A DNA stretch of 64,000 nt from Phycisphaeraceae bacterium (GTDB lineage: Bacteria; Planctomycetota; Phycisphaerae; Phycisphaerales; Phycisphaeraceae): the NCBI GenBank assembly GCA_029260595.1, contig JAJDCY010000010.1, positions 297,675-361,674 of the forward strand, written 5' to 3'. Each line of letters starts with the position of its first letter. The first letter of the stretch is position 1. The notes under the pieces were generated by a model, which worked only from the letters and a program-made list of their open reading frames with translations, had not been told where the DNA came from and did no database searches. Below, piece by piece: positions 1 through 8,782 of this stretch. A program made the translations under genes and the position numbers.

Positions 1-1830
1 CACGGCCTGGCGATCCGCGACGTCGTGCTCACCGATGTGCTCGCGGCGATCCAGGCCTTCGCGACGCTGTTCGCCGAACTTGGCCCCACAGGTGGCGACC
101 CACTGGTATTGATGACCGACTTCATCGGCAAGACCATCAGCGCGCCCGGGCAGAATCCGCGTGACGTCTGGCGCACCGTGACAGGCCATCGCCACGACAG
201 CGCCCAGGTCTTGGCCGATCCCGCGCGTGCCGGCGAGCGGCGCGGCGGCATCGCGGCGATCTGGTACGACACACTTGAATCGCTCGTCGCCGGGGATATG
301 GATGGGTTACTCGATGCGGCATGTTCCGGGAGGCTGGTCGAGCGCCTTGGGCAGCCAGTCACCGAGCCGGGCGTGTGTGTGAACAGCGCTAACACTCAAA
401 TCGATCTGAACGGATTACGCACCGATCCGGCCAAGCAGGCGATCGCCGATTGGTTGGAACAGCAAGGCATCGGGCGCAAGGCCGTGCGCTTCAAGCTGCG
501 CGACTGGCTGTTCAGCCGGCAGCGATACTGGGGCGAGCCGTTCCCGATCCTGCACGGCCCGGACGGCGAGGTGCGACCCGTGGACGAAGCCGAGTTGCCC
601 GTCGAGCTGCCGCCGATGGACGACTTCAAACCCTCCGCCAGCGACGACCCCGATGCCCCGCCCCAGCCACCGCTGTCGCGAGCACCGGACACGTGGAAGC
701 ACGTCGAATGCGACGGTGTGACGTACACACGCGAGTTCAACACGATGCCCCAGTGGGCCGGTTCGTGCTGGTATTACCTGCGTTTTTGCGATCCGCACAA
801 CGCAGACCGGTTTGTCGATCGCGACGCCGAACGCTACTGGATGGGCCCGGCCGCATCGCCAGGCAAGGGCAGCGAACAGACCAGCGGGGTCGACCTCTAC
901 GTAGGCGGCGCCGAGCACGCCGTGCTACACCTGCTCTACTCACGATTCTGGCACAAGGTGCTCTACGACCTGGGCCACGTCAGCACCCCCGAGCCGTTCG
1001 GAAGACTATTTAATCAGGGCTACATCCAGGCGCACGCGTACACCGACGAGCGCGGGATGCACCTGTCCGCCGACGATGTCGTCGAGAAGGACGGCAAGTA
1101 CTACATCGGCGACGCCGAGGTCCGCCAGCAACTCGGCAAGATGGGCAAGTCCCTGAAAAACGCGATCGCCCCGGACGATATCTGCGACCAGTACGGCTGT
1201 GACACCCTGCGACTCTATGAGATGTACCTCGGGCCGCTCGACCAGTCCAAGCTCTGGCGCACGCGCGACATCGTCGGCGTGCACCGCTTCCTCCAGCGCC
1301 TGTGGCGTAACTTTGTCGACGAGGAGTCCGGAAACCTGTTGATCGACGACGCCCCGCCAACCGAGGCATTACGCCGCCGACTGCACCGCACGATCCAGCG
1401 CGTAACCGATGCGATGGACACGATGTCCGTAAACGTCGCGATCGCCGCACTGATCGAACTCAACAACGAACTCGTCCAACTCCCAAAGATCCCGCGCGAG
1501 GTCGCCGAGAAGCTCACACTGCTGCTGTCCCCGATGGCGCCCCATGTCGCCGAGGAGTTGTGGAGCCGCCTGGGCCATGACCACGGGCTGGCCACAGAAG
1601 CCTGGCCGCAGCCAGACCCGGCCATGCTCGTTGATGAGCGAATCGAATACCCAATCCAGATCAACGGAAAAGTCCGCGCTAAGATCACCGTCCCCGCCGA
1701 CGCCGACGACCAGGCCATCGAGACCGCCGCACTCGCCGACGAAAAAGTCCAAGTACAGATCGGCCAAATGACCGTCCGCAAGGTGATCCTGGTCAAAGGC
1801 CGGATGGTCAACATCGTGGCCAAAGGCTAA
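1..1830 (+). CDS. leuS: Leucyl-tRNA synthetase, C-terminal part (5' truncated by window edge)
   Basis: Charges tRNA-Leu with leucine in the cytoplasm. The frame is open from base 1, so the gene starts outside the window and the internal GTG at 25 is not its start. Visible: the class I LeuRS block LRDWLFSRQRYWGEP, the motif GGAEHAVLHLLYSRFWHK, the signature KMGKSLKN (a KMSKS variant with Gly for the first Ser), the anticodon-binding helices and the C-terminal tail with INGKVRAKI. The HIGH motif and most of the editing domain lie upstream. Odd: between HGLAIRDVV, which looks like the end of the editing domain, and VNSANTQIDLNGL there are about 110 residues where usual bacterial enzymes have some 25-35, so an extra segment seems inserted. 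Identity is certain; the insert's role is unknown. Confidence 0.95.
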   Translation, partial: HGLAIRDVVLTDVLAAIQAFATLFAELGPTGGDPLVLMTDFIGKTISAPGQNPRDVWRTVTGHRHDSAQVLADPARAGERRGGIAAIWYDTLESLVAGDMDGLLDAACSGRLVERLGQPVTEPGVCVNSANTQIDLNGLRTDPAKQAIADWLEQQGIGRKAVRFKLRDWLFSRQRYWGEPFPILHGPDGEVRPVDEAELPVELPPMDDFKPSASDDPDAPPQPPLSRAPDTWKHVECDGVTYTREFNTMPQWAGSCWYYLRFCDPHNADRFVDRDAERYWMGPAASPGKGSEQTSGVDLYVGGAEHAVLHLLYSRFWHKVLYDLGHVSTPEPFGRLFNQGYIQAHAYTDERGMHLSADDVVEKDGKYYIGDAEVRQQLGKMGKSLKNAIAPDDICDQYGCDTLRLYEMYLGPLDQSKLWRTRDIVGVHRFLQRLWRNFVDEESGNLLIDDAPPTEALRRRLHRTIQRVTDAMDTMSVNVAIAALIELNNELVQLPKIPREVAEKLTLLLSPMAPHVAEELWSRLGHDHGLATEAWPQPDPAMLVDERIEYPIQINGKVRAKITVPADADDQAIETAALADEKVQVQIGQMTVRKVILVKGRMVNIVAKG

Positions 1831-1873
1831 GCCCCAGGCCCACCCGCGCCCGAGACCGATTTGAGGTGCTGTT

Positions 1874-2512
1874 TTGGTGCTGTTAATCGATAACTACGAT
1901 AGCTTTACGTACAATCTCGTCCAGCGGATCGGCGAGCTCGACGCACGGTTGGATGTCCGGGTCGTCCGCCACGACAAAATCTCCGCCGACCAAGCCGCCG
2001 GCCTGAAACCCGATCACGTCATCATCTCGCCCGGCCCCTGCACACCGGACCAAGCCGGTGTCTCCTCCAACGTGATACAGGCCCTGGCAGGCCGAGTCCC
2101 ATTGCTCGGGGTGTGTCTCGGTCACCAGTGCATCGGCCAATGCTTCGCGATGACCGTTGCCCGGCACGACCGGATCATGCACGGCAAGACATCACCCATC
2201 CATCACGACGGCAGGGGCGTGTTTCAGGGGCTCACTAACCCTTTTACCGCGACCCGGTACCACAGCTTGATCGTCACTCGCGACAGCTTCGATGCCGACC
2301 GGTTCGAACTCACCGCCTGGACCGACCTGGATGAGATCATGGGCATGCGGGCCAAGCCGGGCGCACTGCCCGGCGGCGACGCACCACTCGAGGGCGTCCA
2401 GTTCCACCCGGAAAGCTTCCTGACCGATGCCGGGCCGAGAATCCTGGCGAATTTCTTAGGGCTGCCCGCACCGAGCACCCCAGCACCGCCAGTCGCCTCA
2501 CCCCAGCGATAA
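1874..2512 (+). CDS. Glutamine amidotransferase, anthranilate/aminodeoxychorismate synthase component II
   Basis: Class I glutamine amidotransferase of 212 residues that releases ammonia from glutamine for the chorismate-using partner in tryptophan or folate (PABA) synthesis. The N-terminus LLIDNYDSFTYNL is typical of TrpG/PabA; the nucleophile elbow is GVCLGHQ (Cys) and the His-Glu pair is in FHPES. The start is TTG 1874 or GTG 1877, both after GAGGT at 1863-1867. It lies 43 bases after leuS on the same strand. No component I gene is adjacent, and trpA is about 49 kb away, so sequence alone does not separate TrpG from PabA; a dual-use subunit is possible. Confidence 0.92.
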   Translation: MVLLIDNYDSFTYNLVQRIGELDARLDVRVVRHDKISADQAAGLKPDHVIISPGPCTPDQAGVSSNVIQALAGRVPLLGVCLGHQCIGQCFAMTVARHDRIMHGKTSPIHHDGRGVFQGLTNPFTATRYHSLIVTRDSFDADRFELTAWTDLDEIMGMRAKPGALPGGDAPLEGVQFHPESFLTDAGPRILANFLGLPAPSTPAPPVASPQR

Positions 2513-2737
2513 CTCACTTCAAACCCCTTGGCTTGACACATTATAAGGCTCAAGGCGAGGCTTCCTCCTCGCCGCGCAGCCGTTGCGCCTCGACTCGCAG
2601 GGTTTGCGCGTCGAATGACTCGCCCGGCTCCGGCGTTAGCCCGCTTTTCGCTCGCTGTTCGATTCGGATCACGCCAAACGCCTGTTTTTCTTGCCATTTG
2701 ACCGGTCGAGCCGCCTCGCTCGTGGTTTCCCGCTGCC

Positions 2738-2757
2738 ACGGCACACCCGTTGCACTT
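2738..2757 (+). promoter_or_regulatory. Candidate sigma-54 (RpoN) -24/-12 promoter of the flagellar cluster
   Basis: The sequence CGGCACACCCGTTGCA (2739-2754) has GG and GC separated by exactly 10 bases and matches the RpoN consensus TGGCACG-N4-TTGCW at 10 of 12 defined positions. The predicted transcript start is near 2765, upstream of flgF. Sigma-54 control of rod, ring and hook genes is known in many flagellated bacteria. No activator gene or enhancer site was recognised in the window, so the call rests on the site and its position. Confidence 0.6.
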
Positions 2758-2767
2758 CCTTTACCCC

Positions 2768-3022
2768 ATGGGTGTGAGTCCGAACAATGTCCGCCGGCCC
2801 GCCGAGACGCCGCCATCCCTGCTCTCCGCCGTCCGCGACACCCCCGCCGCCACGACCGGCCAGGCGATCCTACGCCTCGCCCGCCTCGCCGCCGCCGCGC
2901 ACAGATACGACGCCGCCGAGCGATTCGACGGCCCACTAACAATCAACGGACTGCTCAACCCCATCCCAATCCACCCCACCCCCAACATCACCCCCTCAAC
3001 CCGCACGGAGGTGGGTTCGTGA
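2768..3022 (+). CDS. Possible small protein translationally coupled to flgF
   Basis: An 84-residue reading frame (ATG 2768; GTG 2774 also possible) that ends in TGA overlapping the GTG start of flgF by four bases, a typical coupling arrangement. Third codon positions are strongly G/C, as in its neighbours. The middle holds a short Ala/Leu-rich helix (LRLARLAAAAHRYDAAERF) and the tail is Pro/Thr-rich. No family recognised. The RpoN-type promoter just upstream would start the mRNA about at this start codon. It may instead be a leader peptide, or chance coding potential in GC-rich DNA. Confidence 0.45.
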   Translation: MGVSPNNVRRPAETPPSLLSAVRDTPAATTGQAILRLARLAAAAHRYDAAERFDGPLTINGLLNPIPIHPTPNITPSTRTEVGS

Positions 3023-3807
3023 ACTATGGTCTATACCTGTCGGCATCGGGCGTCCTGACGAACCTGTATCGCCAGGATGTTTTCGCCAACAACTTGTCCA
3101 ACGTGAAGACGGCCGGGTTCAAGAGTGACATGGCCAGCGTCAGCCAGCGGCCGGCGGAGGTGATTGAGGAAGGGTTCGGCGGTCACGTCAGCGACGAGTT
3201 GCTCGACCGACTCGGCGGCGGTGTGATGGCCGGGCCGCAGCGGATCAACTTTCAGCCGAGCACAATCGAGCAAACCGGCGGTGCGCTCGATGCAGCGCTC
3301 GAGTTACCCAAAACATTTTTTGCCGTAGCCCAGACCGACAACGCGACGGGCGAGCAGAAAGTCAGCCTGACACGTGACGGGCGGTTCAGCCTCAACGACC
3401 AGGGATACCTCGTCACCGTAGGCGGCGGGCACCGTGTGCTCGGGCCGGACGATCAGCCGATCCGAGTCAGCGGCGATGGGCCGGTGCGGATCGACGCGTC
3501 GGGGAACCTGATTCAGGACGGCCAACCTGTTGCACGGCTGCAGATCACCGCGGTGGCTGACACCGACCACCTGATCAAGCTCGGACAAAACCTGCTGGGT
3601 TTTAAGGGTGGACGCGACGGTAGAGTCCCGGCTGGGGCGAGTGCGATCGTGCACCCCGGTGCGATCGAGTCCAGCGGGGTTGATCCGATCAAGGCGTTGA
3701 TGCAGGTGATCGAAGCGACGAAAGCGGTAACGGCGAACGGGAACATGATCCGCTACCACGACCTGGTGATGGACCGCGCGGTCAATGTGCTGGGGCGGGT
3801 GGCGTGA
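3019..3807 (+). CDS. flgF: Flagellar basal-body rod protein FlgF-like
   Basis: Proximal-rod component of the flagellum, 262 residues. The N-terminus NYGLYLSASGVLTNLYRQDV followed by FANNLSNVKTAGFK is the rod-protein signature; the C-terminus IKALMQVIEATKAVTANGN is the matching coiled segment that packs with it in the axial bundle. GTG 3019 was chosen because GGAGGT lies at 3007-3012, six bases upstream; the open frame extends further left without family similarity. It is followed by flgG after 100 bases. Assignment to FlgF rather than a second FlgG rests on divergence and its place before flgG. Confidence 0.88.
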   Translation: MNYGLYLSASGVLTNLYRQDVFANNLSNVKTAGFKSDMASVSQRPAEVIEEGFGGHVSDELLDRLGGGVMAGPQRINFQPSTIEQTGGALDAALELPKTFFAVAQTDNATGEQKVSLTRDGRFSLNDQGYLVTVGGGHRVLGPDDQPIRVSGDGPVRIDASGNLIQDGQPVARLQITAVADTDHLIKLGQNLLGFKGGRDGRVPAGASAIVHPGAIESSGVDPIKALMQVIEATKAVTANGNMIRYHDLVMDRAVNVLGRVA

Positions 3808-3907
3808 CTGAATAGCGGGGATTGATGCGGCCGGGTTACGCCGGTCGGGCATCCTGATCGAACTGGAGTCGACATCGGCGGCAGGAAGCCGCAAAGGATC
3901 CAAACGC

Positions 3908-4717
3908 ATGGCTGTGACGGCACTTCATTCGGCTGCGACGGGGCTCTCGGCACTCTCGACCGAGATTGACATCATTGCGAATAACCTGGCGAACGTGAAC
4001 ACGACCGGTTTCAAGGGCTCGCGTGCGAATTTTGAGTCGTTGCTCTACCAGGAAAAGATGCAGCCGGGGGTTGAGAACGCCAACGGCGACCGCCGACCGG
4101 CAGGGCTGTTCGTCGGGCTCGGAACGCGGATCAGCAACACGCAGCCTGACTTCACGACCGGTTCGCCGATCGAAACGGGGCGGCAACTGGACATCATGGT
4201 CGACGGCGATGGGTTGTTCCAGGTCAGCATCCTGCAGGAAACCGGCAGTGGCATCGGCTACACCCGGGCGGGCAATTTCTTCATCAACGCTGATGGTGAC
4301 ATGGTGCTGGGTAACTCCAACGGGCCACGGCTGGACCCGCCGATCAACGTCCCGTCGGATACCGAGCGGGTCGAGATCAGTGCGGACGGAAGTGTGTTCG
4401 CCCTGCAATCCGGCGCAATCGAGCCGTCGAATGTCGGGCAGATCGAGTTGGCGACGTTCATCAACCTTAATGGGCTCAAGCCGATCGGCGGGAACATTTA
4501 CGTGGAGTCCGGTGCGTCCGGCCCACCGATCCAGGGTGTGCCTGGTGAGGGGACACTCGGGACGATCATCCAGCGATTTCTCGAGTCGTCCAACGTTGAT
4601 CCGGTGAAGGAACTGGTCTCGCTGATCAAGACGCAGCGTGCGTTTGAGATGAACAGTCAAACGATCCAGGCCGCCGACGAGGCGCTTCAGGTGGTCAGCA
4701 ATCTTAGAAGGTTCTAG
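3908..4717 (+). CDS. flgG: Flagellar distal rod protein FlgG
   Basis: Forms the distal rod that passes through the P and L rings. It has 269 residues, close to the usual 260. The N-terminal signature ANNLANVNTTGFKGSRANF and C-terminal SSNVDPVKELVSLIKTQRAF plus MNSQTIQAADEALQ are nearly canonical. The middle holds the D1 region with DIMVDGDGLFQV and YTRAGNFFINADGDMV. It belongs to the same strand run as flgF and flgA. Little doubt about identity. Confidence 0.97.
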   Translation: MAVTALHSAATGLSALSTEIDIIANNLANVNTTGFKGSRANFESLLYQEKMQPGVENANGDRRPAGLFVGLGTRISNTQPDFTTGSPIETGRQLDIMVDGDGLFQVSILQETGSGIGYTRAGNFFINADGDMVLGNSNGPRLDPPINVPSDTERVEISADGSVFALQSGAIEPSNVGQIELATFINLNGLKPIGGNIYVESGASGPPIQGVPGEGTLGTIIQRFLESSNVDPVKELVSLIKTQRAFEMNSQTIQAADEALQVVSNLRRF

Positions 4718-4757
4718 CCGGGTTTGACCGCTAACAAGCGGTCGTGAATGAAGGGTT

Positions 4758-5915
4758 GTGATTTTCTCGATGCGAACAGTATGTGAAAACCTCAGGTGGG
4801 AAAGAGCCTGTCGCGTCGGCGGCGTGATGATCGCGTTGACGATCACATTATTCGGGTCCGGACCGATGCGCGCCGATGCGGGGTCTCTGTCGGATGCAGT
4901 CGCGGAGATCCGGATACGCCGGTCGGGCATGACCACGGAGTTACCGGTACGCCTGGGTGATATCGCAGACATCGAGGGTTCTGATGCGTCACAGGTCGCG
5001 GATACGGTCGTCGCGGCGACGACCGACGCGGGTGGGTCACTCACCGTGACCGCGACAACAGTGCGGAGTCTGCTCGACACACAAGGGATCAACTGGGCAC
5101 GTGTCACCCTTGGTGGTCACAGCCGGTGTGTCGTTTCGATCGGTGAGCAGCCGTCCAGCGAGTTGGTGGATTCGATACCGTCGGCGTTGGCGAATCCGAC
5201 TGATCCGATCAGCATCGAGCCGACGGTCACGCTGCAAGACCGTGTGATCACGTGGCTGGAGGGGTACACCGGGATCGATCGAGCACGATTACGCGTAACG
5301 CCATCCCGTCGAGACGACGAAGCACTGTCTCAAGTTGCGACCCACGCCCGCTATGAATTCGAGCCGGCTGGGTCCGCCGCGATCGGGCGCGTTCCACTGG
5401 AGATTCGGTGCTACCAGGGTGATCGTTTGGTGCAGACGCACCGGGTTGCGCTCGATGTCGCTATGCGCGTGGACGCGGTTGTCGCGACGCGGCCGATCGG
5501 TCGCGGACAAACACTCGCCCCGGGCGACCTTGATCTGCGTGAGGTGTTTCTAACCAACAAGACCGCCACAGCAGTAACCGATATCGACTCGGTCATCGGG
5601 CAGGTCGCCGGTGCGTCGATTCCCTCGGGCGCTGTTCTGCATACCGATCAGGTAAGTCCTCCGTTGATGGTGCGGCGCGGCGAGCTGATGGCTGTGCGTT
5701 GCGTGTCGGGAAACCTGGTGATCAAGACAGTCGGTCGAGCGACGCGCAATGCCGGGCTTGGCGAACTGGTCGAGGTACGAAACGAGCGGTCGCGCGACAT
5801 GTTCACCGCGCGGCTGACCGGCCCACGGGTCGGCGTGATGGTGGCGGGCGAACCCGTGAACGAGGCTGCCGATGAGACCAGCCCTGCCGCCGATCCGACG
5901 GAGGGCCGGCTATGA
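4758..5915 (+). CDS. flgA: Flagellar P-ring assembly chaperone FlgA
   Basis: Periplasmic chaperone for assembly of the FlgI P-ring, 385 residues. An N-terminal hydrophobic stretch (MIALTITLFGSGPMRADAG) looks like a signal peptide. The C-terminal third is a SAF domain: VVATRPIGRGQTLAPGDLDL, then VIGQVAGASIPSGAVL, and the last beta-strands RRGELMAVR and VEVRNERSRDMFTARL. The protein is longer than enterobacterial FlgA (about 220) because of a long N-terminal half. GTG 4758 or ATG 4770 could be the start; neither has a well-spaced Shine-Dalgarno. Its stop overlaps the flgH start by four bases (ATGA). Confidence 0.92.
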   Translation: MIFSMRTVCENLRWERACRVGGVMIALTITLFGSGPMRADAGSLSDAVAEIRIRRSGMTTELPVRLGDIADIEGSDASQVADTVVAATTDAGGSLTVTATTVRSLLDTQGINWARVTLGGHSRCVVSIGEQPSSELVDSIPSALANPTDPISIEPTVTLQDRVITWLEGYTGIDRARLRVTPSRRDDEALSQVATHARYEFEPAGSAAIGRVPLEIRCYQGDRLVQTHRVALDVAMRVDAVVATRPIGRGQTLAPGDLDLREVFLTNKTATAVTDIDSVIGQVAGASIPSGAVLHTDQVSPPLMVRRGELMAVRCVSGNLVIKTVGRATRNAGLGELVEVRNERSRDMFTARLTGPRVGVMVAGEPVNEAADETSPAADPTEGRL

Positions 5916-6634
5916 GAATCACAGCCACGAGGTTGAGTATGTTGGCTTTCGCGGCTTGTGTGAATGTCGTGGTCGGTGCGGCCAACGCACAAAGCTCATC
6001 GCTGTATGTCGAAGCCGACTCAACGTCGATTTTGAATCGAAGCAACCTTGAGAACCGGCTTTCGCCGGAGATCGCACGGGTCAGTCTTGTCGCCGCGGCT
6101 CTCCCCGAGCCGCGGGAGTTCTCGGTTCACGACCTGATCACCATCATCGTGCGTGAGTCGATCGAAGCCGACGCCTCGAGCAGCATCAGCACCGAGAAGG
6201 AGACCACGATCTCCGGGCAGCTCACACAGTTCCCGGATTTGCGGCCGGAGAAGCTGCTGCAGCTAAAACTCGATCGCGGTGATCTCGCGGGCAACGAGCC
6301 GGCAGTGGACGTTACGTATACCGGGGAGTTTGAAGGCGACGGTGACTACCAGCGCAGTGATTCGTTCACGACGCGGATGACCGCGCGCATCGTCGACATC
6401 AAGCCGAACGGGACGCTGGTGCTTGAGGCTCGCAAGCGGATCCAGTCCGACGAAGAAAGCGTGACCATCCTGCTGACGGGTACTTGCCGCAAGGATGACA
6501 TCAGCGCCAGCAACACCGTGTTATCGACGCAGATCTACGATCTGCAATTGGTCAAAGAGCACAAAGGCGAGTTGCGGCGAGCAACGAAAAAGGGCCTTTT
6601 GACCAAGGTGTTCGAGACGATTTTTAATTTTTAG
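5912..6634 (+). CDS. flgH: Flagellar L-ring protein FlgH
   Basis: Outer-membrane L-ring subunit, 240 residues. Recognised by HDLITIIVRESIEADASSS, the central VTYTGEFEGDGDYQRSDSF, and VDIKPNGTLVLEARKRIQ near the end. FlgH is usually a lipoprotein; here the signal region ends VVVGAANAQSS, which looks like a signal peptidase I site, and the only early Cys (FAAC) is a poor lipobox. Translation appears coupled to flgA through ATGA at 5912-5915. The flgI start follows after 62 bases. Confidence 0.95.
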   Translation: MRITATRLSMLAFAACVNVVVGAANAQSSSLYVEADSTSILNRSNLENRLSPEIARVSLVAAALPEPREFSVHDLITIIVRESIEADASSSISTEKETTISGQLTQFPDLRPEKLLQLKLDRGDLAGNEPAVDVTYTGEFEGDGDYQRSDSFTTRMTARIVDIKPNGTLVLEARKRIQSDEESVTILLTGTCRKDDISASNTVLSTQIYDLQLVKEHKGELRRATKKGLLTKVFETIFNF

Positions 6635-6696
6635 TTACAGAAGCATCGCCTCTGAGTGGGTGTCCTGGACTCAGTGAACAGACGTATTGCGAAGAG

Positions 6697-7818
6697 ATGA
6701 GAACTTGCATGGCTAATCCGGCTCGTCAACTCAAATCCCCTTCTGTGCGCCCGGCGTGGGTGTGCTTCGCGGTGTTGTACTTCCTGGCGGCTTCGCAGGT
6801 CGCGGTGGCGGTTCAGGTGCAAGACCTGGTGCGACTAAAAGGGTCAGAGTCGAGCAAGCTCGTCGGGATGGGGTTGGTTGTTGGCTTGGCTGGTACGGGT
6901 GACGGCGGGAAGTTCCTGCCGGCGATGCGCCCGCTCGCCGCGGTGATTCAGCAGTTGATTGATCCCGGGGTCGTGTCGGCCGAACTTAAGAACGCGAAGA
7001 ACGTGGCGCTGGTCGCACTCACCGCGACGCTGCCGGGGTCGGGGGTCCGAGAAGGCGACCGTGTGGATGTGCATGTCAGCGCGATCGGCCCGGCGTCCAG
7101 CCTTGCCGGTGGGCGGCTGTTCGTGATCCCCATGACGGGGCCGTTGCCGGGATCGCCGGTTTATATGTTTGCCGAGGGACCGGTAACGATCGAGGATTCG
7201 GATACCCCGACCGTTGGAGTTGTCGAGGATGGTGGTCAACTTACGCGCGACGTGATGGCGCAGTACATCGACTCGAGCGGTCGGATCACACTGGTGATCG
7301 ATGGCGCGAATGCGTCGTGGCCCACCGCGAATAACCTGGCGAATCTGGTCAACGGTGTGATCGCGCCTGAGGGGCCGAACATCGCCAAAGCCGTTGACCC
7401 CAAAAATATCATGATCGAAGTGCCGGACTATGAGCGCACGGATCCGGCTGCATTCATCAGTCAGATTTTGCAGTCGTATGTCGACCCGTCGCAGATTGGT
7501 ACGGGTGCCCGGGTCGTGATCAATGAGCGGACGGGGACGATCATTGTCAGCGGTGAGGTGCAGATCTCGCCGGTGATCATCTCGCACAAGGGTTTGACGA
7601 TTACGACGATCACACCGTCGACGCCTGCCACCGCGGCGAACCCGTTGGTGGAGGAAGTCAGCTTTGTTTCGATCGACCCCGAGCAGCGAGCGGATGCGCG
7701 GCTGATGGACCTGCTCGCCGCGTTCAACCAGTTGAAGGTACAGGCCGAGGACCGCATTGCGATCCTCAAAGAGATTCACCGCAGTGGGAAGCTGCACGCA
7801 CAGATGATCATCGAGTAG
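6697..7818 (+). CDS. flgI: Flagellar P-ring protein FlgI
   Basis: Forms the periplasmic P-ring around the rod, 373 residues. A signal peptide (FAVLYFLAASQVAVA) precedes the mature start VQVQDLVRLKG. Conserved blocks are LVGMGLVVGLAGTGDGGK, VHVSAIGPASSLAGGRLFV, NLVNGVIAPEG, ARVVINERTGTIIVSG and a C-terminal LLAAFNQLKVQAEDRIAIL. Another in-frame start, ATG 6709, has GATGAG seven bases upstream and may be the true one. It sits between flgH and a FlgJ-type rod protein, the usual order. Confidence 0.97.
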   Translation: MRTCMANPARQLKSPSVRPAWVCFAVLYFLAASQVAVAVQVQDLVRLKGSESSKLVGMGLVVGLAGTGDGGKFLPAMRPLAAVIQQLIDPGVVSAELKNAKNVALVALTATLPGSGVREGDRVDVHVSAIGPASSLAGGRLFVIPMTGPLPGSPVYMFAEGPVTIEDSDTPTVGVVEDGGQLTRDVMAQYIDSSGRITLVIDGANASWPTANNLANLVNGVIAPEGPNIAKAVDPKNIMIEVPDYERTDPAAFISQILQSYVDPSQIGTGARVVINERTGTIIVSGEVQISPVIISHKGLTITTITPSTPATAANPLVEEVSFVSIDPEQRADARLMDLLAAFNQLKVQAEDRIAILKEIHRSGKLHAQMIIE

Positions 7819-7847
7819 ATCGAGTAATCCAACTGGCGGAGCCAACG

Positions 7848-8231
7848 ATGCATATCGCAGCACTGGGCATCACGAATACGACGAACGCGGGTGGTCTATC
7901 CGCCGCGCTGGGCGGTGGCGAGCATTTCTCTCGGTTGCTGGAGCTGCGTGATGCGGCTTCGGATCGTGCCGCTAAGCCTCATGAGGAAGCCGCACGCGAC
8001 GCAGCGCGGGACCTTGTTTCGGTCAGCCTCGTACAGCCGTTGCTCGAAGAGGCGCGCCGCGATCCGTTCCAATCGGATCTGTTTCACGGTGGTCAAACCG
8101 AAGATGCGTTTGGCGCGCAGCTGGACACGATATTCGCGGAGCGGATCACCTCGTCAAGCGGGTTCTCGGTGGTTGACGCGGTGTATCGTCAGATCACGCG
8201 TGGCGGTGTGCAGGTGGACACAGCCGGCTAG
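7848..8231 (+). CDS. flgJ: FlgJ-type rod-capping protein without muramidase domain
   Basis: A 127-residue protein carrying only the N-terminal rod-binding domain of FlgJ: LVSVSLVQPLLEEARRDPF, then GGQTEDAFGAQLDTIFAERI and SGFSVVDAVYRQI, matching the Rod-binding family. The C-terminal glucosaminidase domain found in enterobacteria is absent, as in many non-proteobacterial FlgJ homologues, so wall cutting for the rod must be done elsewhere. GGCGGAG precedes the ATG. It follows flgI directly. Confidence 0.85.
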   Translation: MHIAALGITNTTNAGGLSAALGGGEHFSRLLELRDAASDRAAKPHEEAARDAARDLVSVSLVQPLLEEARRDPFQSDLFHGGQTEDAFGAQLDTIFAERITSSSGFSVVDAVYRQITRGGVQVDTAG

Positions 8232-8248
8232 CGAAGGAACGTTGGATC

Positions 8249-8752
8249 ATGGATAGGACGTTGGCAGAACTCGAAACGGCGCTTAAACAGCAAACCTCGG
8301 CGCATGAGGAATTGCTGTCGCTGATCGCGCGCAAGCGCGACGCGGTTCGGTCCGCTAATCACGCCGAGGTGGCCCGCTGCTGTGGTCTAGAGAACGGTTG
8401 TGTGCAAAAGATCACCGAGTTGGAGAAGCAGCGACTGGCGCTTGTCGGTGATCTCACGCTGGCGATTGATCCTGCGGCGTCGAGTCCATTGCCGCTTCGT
8501 GAGTTGGCGGAGCGGCTGGCGGAGCCGGCGCGCGGCCGTGTGCTGGTGCTTCGCCAGGCTCTGCGTGAGCGTATCGAGCGCGTGCATCGAGAGAACGCGA
8601 TAGCCAAGCGTGCGATCGGGTCGTTGGTCAGCCACATGCAGGGGATCATGCAGACGATCGGTGGGGCGGTGACCGGCGTCGCCGTGTACAGCCGTGAGGG
8701 CGGGTTGCCGCCGGCCGCGTTGGCGGTCAGTACGTTCAACGCCACGGCGTAG
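8249..8752 (+). CDS. flgN: FlgN-family chaperone for hook-filament junction proteins
   Basis: A 167-residue, mostly helical protein. The pattern LAELETALKQQTSAHEELLSL, then IARKRDAVRSANHAEVARCC and LEKQRLALVGDL, fits the FlgN family, which holds FlgK and FlgL in the cytoplasm and delivers them to the export gate. GAAGGAACG precedes ATG 8249. Position directly before flgK and flgL supports the assignment. Sequence conservation in this family is low. Confidence 0.75.
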   Translation: MDRTLAELETALKQQTSAHEELLSLIARKRDAVRSANHAEVARCCGLENGCVQKITELEKQRLALVGDLTLAIDPAASSPLPLRELAERLAEPARGRVLVLRQALRERIERVHRENAIAKRAIGSLVSHMQGIMQTIGGAVTGVAVYSREGGLPPAALAVSTFNATA

Positions 8753-8782
8753 CGGTTGGGTTTGGACGAGCAGAGATAGACC

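Noticed and set aside
3836-5107. Long minus-strand frame of 423 codons opposite flgG and flgA
   Set aside because: Shadow of flgG, which is certain on the plus strand; sequence shows no family pattern.
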